Part shown: positions 62,272-64,000 of the stretch, piece by piece
Numbering within the stretch: the first letter of the stretch is position 1
Layout of the letters: each line of letters opens with the position of its first letter
Origin: Synechococcus sp. A18-25c
GTDB lineage: Bacteria > Cyanobacteriota > Cyanobacteriia > PCC-6307 > Cyanobiaceae
Direction: 5' to 3'
Length of the DNA stretch: 64,000 bases
Assembly (NCBI RefSeq): GCF_014280035.1
Contig: NZ_CP047957.1
Coordinates: 2,108,001 to 2,172,000, forward strand
Program-made: the position numbers and the translations under genes
The notes under the pieces: model-generated
What the model was told of the DNA's origin: nothing
The model's database searches: none
Seen by the model: only the letters and a program-made list of their open reading frames with translations

Positions 62272-63035
62272 TCGCCGGGAGACTCGAGTAGAACGGTCGC
62301 CAGGTCACGGACAGCATCAGTCCAGGCGTGGTTGGGAAACTCAAGAACAGCCAAACCGCCACTTGCCAACGTCAGAAGATCCTCACTGAGAGGAAGAATT
62401 GACCCGATGGAAACCTCATAACTTTCCTGCATCCGCAGACGCACCTCATCACGACTGAATTGACTGGGGAGTTTGTTCATCACAAGTTGAATATTCATCA
62501 CATCAAGACGCTGAGCCACCTCAATCGCAACCGCGGTTCCCAAATAATCCTGACTGTCTGGACGCATCACCATGATCAAATGATCAGCAATAGCTGCAGA
62601 AAGCAGAGTTTCTTCATTAATCCCTGGGTGAGTATCAACAAGGACAAAATCAAGCTTTAAGTCATCAGCAATAGAGAACATTGCGTCATTCAGCTTTTCA
62701 ACCTGATAGCCCTCGCGCAGAAGACGAGCAATTCGATCACTGTCAAGAGAAGCAGGCAAAAGGAAGATGCGACCCCTTGCTGACTTCACAGGGTCAGGTG
62801 TCACCTCATGCACACAATCACGGATTTGCACATCTTCCTGCAGATAATCGTTCAGACATCGATCACCCTCAGAGAGAGAAAAATCAAACAGAACATGAAT
62901 CCCAGGGGATGCCAGATCAGTATCTAAGATGGCAACGCGCTTGCCTTGAAGGGCCAACGCAGTTGAAAGGTTGGCCGTCAGGTTTGATTTACCAGTACCG
63001 CCTCGGAACGAATGAATTGCAATGATCTGCGTCAT
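62268..63035 (-). CDS. ParA/MinD-like ATPase
   Basis: A 255-residue P-loop ATPase with the deviant Walker A FRGGTGKSNLTANLS (MinD/ParA lysine pattern altered to RGGTGKS), ILDTDLASPGIHVLF and FVLVDTHPGINEETLLSA. The pattern fits the subgroup sometimes associated with type VI-like, TolC or exopolysaccharide loci rather than chromosome partition. It may position or energise the export apparatus. ATG at 63035 (MTQIIAI); two residues longer is possible. It is downstream of the TolC-like gene and overlaps the small unknown gene. Confidence 0.85.
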   Translation of the reverse strand: MTQIIAIHSFRGGTGKSNLTANLSTALALQGKRVAILDTDLASPGIHVLFDFSLSEGDRCLNDYLQEDVQIRDCVHEVTPDPVKSARGRIFLLPASLDSDRIARLLREGYQVEKLNDAMFSIADDLKLDFVLVDTHPGINEETLLSAAIADHLIMVMRPDSQDYLGTAVAIEVAQRLDVMNIQLVMNKLPSQFSRDEVRLRMQESYEVSIGSILPLSEDLLTLASGGLAVLEFPNHAWTDAVRDLATVLLESPGD

Positions 63036-63135
63036 GATCAATTCGCCCTGAGGACGAAATGGGGTGTGAGTCGGGCTTCAGATTACCTCGATATCAGCCC
63101 AGGAACCGTTTTGAACCTGGGTCTTAAAATTAGAT

Positions 63136-64000
63136 TCAGTCGTCAGAGTCAGACTGGGCCCTCTGCAGCACGGAACTCAAACCAACTGCAGCGAGTGGAT
63201 CACCAACCTGGGCGAGCAAGTCTGGGTCGTTTTGGTAGGACAAGCCACTAGCACGGGCCAGATTGACCAAGGCAAGGTTGTAATCAGCCAATTGCTCGAT
63301 GTAGGAACTCACAGCTTCCGTGAGATCTTGCTGAGATTGAACAACATCTGTAATCGTGCCGTAACCAGCATTGAACCTCTGGGACTGCAACTTGAGAGCC
63401 GACGAAGCGGCTTGCACTCGCCCTGAGGCGACAAGAACGGCCTCGCGACCATCCGTGGACTGCGCAAAGTATTCGCGGACTTCCTCAATCACGGAATTGA
63501 TCGACTGACGAGCCGCTAACTGTGCAGCAGCAGCCCGCTTTCTCGCCGCCGCTGCATCCATCCGAGCACGGCCACCATCAAAGCCAGTCAATGTAATCTG
63601 CAACACAGATTCTGAGTTCCAAAGATCACTACGGCCTGTATCAACGATGTATGGTTCACCGCTATTTGGATAGCCAAGATTCTTCGTCCAATACAAGGAA
63701 TTCACAAGCTCAATCGTTGGCCTGTAAATTGCAAGATCAATCTCCGCTTGCAACTCATTCTGCTTCACACGAGAGAGATTTTTGACAATGACCTGCCGAT
63801 ATTCGAGTGCAGAGTCAATGGTTTCTTGCAATGAGGAAGCCCACGATCCCAAAGGACTCAACGCTTCACTGGGCTGAATCTCCATGGAACGTGGATCATT
63901 CAGAAGTTGAGCCAACTCCGCTTGCGCAACTAACGAATCACGCTTTGCGTTGACAAGGTTGACCTCGTCTGTGCGGAGCACAGTGATCTGTTTGGCGACA
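63136..64000 (-). CDS. TolC-family outer membrane efflux protein (C-terminal part)
   Basis: The frame is open to the right edge, so the N-terminal part with the signal peptide lies outside. The 287 visible residues are mostly long amphipathic helices, with YRQVIVKNLSRVKQNELQAEID, LQITLTGFDGGRARMDAAAARKRA and FNAGYGTITDVVQSQQDLTEAVSSY. The last is the typical TolC/OEP repeat-end motif. TolC-like proteins form the outer membrane duct for tripartite exporters; the DevB-type adaptor in this window is a plausible partner (inference). The next gene (ParA-like) follows after about 100 bases on the same strand. Confidence 0.9.
   Translation of the reverse strand, partial: VAKQITVLRTDEVNLVNAKRDSLVAQAELAQLLNDPRSMEIQPSEALSPLGSWASSLQETIDSALEYRQVIVKNLSRVKQNELQAEIDLAIYRPTIELVNSLYWTKNLGYPNSGEPYIVDTGRSDLWNSESVLQITLTGFDGGRARMDAAAARKRAAAAQLAARQSINSVIEEVREYFAQSTDGREAVLVASGRVQAASSALKLQSQRFNAGYGTITDVVQSQQDLTEAVSSYIEQLADYNLALVNLARASGLSYQNDPDLLAQVGDPLAAVGLSSVLQRAQSDSDD

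Overview
The window looks like the chromosome of a marine picocyanobacterium, most likely a high-GC Synechococcus. It carries psbD, ndhO, petL, ycf3, ycf33, ycf34, crr7, the clock and light regulators rpaA and rpaB, zeta-carotene desaturase crtQ and an SLH-domain porin. Genes are packed tightly, with many 1-4 base overlaps. I saw no phage, insertion sequence, CRISPR array or rRNA, and one tRNA (Asn). Functions are assigned from motifs and remembered family features; no database search was possible.

Layout. 1-8.2 kb: the end of nadB, a VKOR-thioredoxin fusion, rimO, an MFS exporter, a 30-residue petL, a B12-binding radical SAM enzyme and two poorly known genes. 8.2-22.3 kb: a pterin/riboflavin-type reductase, a tandem PTPS protein, aroK, crr7, a secreted DUF6816-like protein, a GST, ycf33-rbfA-nagZ, a glycosyltransferase-TPR protein with hemD, crtQ with an SRPBCC protein, an A-type Fe-S carrier and an LpxB-like protein. 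22.4-37.0 kb: an antiporter, ndhO, a DnaJ protein, cysK, the porin with an elaborate 5' region, and an envelope-glycan block (three GT39-like proteins, a GT2-GtrA protein, a DUF2079 protein). 37.1-54.7 kb: a stand-alone psbD, tRNA-Asn, rpaA, holB-tmk, a copper-type P-ATPase, ycf3, radA, rpaB, then plsX-fabH-fabD-plsC for fatty acid and phospholipid initiation, tsaB, ycf34, a CCA-adding-type enzyme and an RRM protein.

54.7-64.0 kb is the most unusual part. Two adjacent minus-strand genes encode single-pass membrane proteins, one with a cyclic-nucleotide-binding domain, and share a juxtamembrane motif (R-x13-HES-[KR]-x2-K). Next comes a plus-strand devBCA-type ABC exporter with an alpha/beta hydrolase and an MFS transporter. 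It runs tail-to-tail into a minus-strand set: a TolC-like outer membrane protein, a ParA/MinD-like ATPase, a small unknown protein, a Rieske oxygenase and a VOC protein. Together they could modify and export an unidentified compound; this is inference from gene context.

Other points of interest are a 9-nt match to the Yfr1 small-RNA motif at the porin ribosome binding site, a 17-codon ORF with a strong Shine-Dalgarno and a following terminator upstream of that porin, and two divergent genes whose start codons share the same bases.
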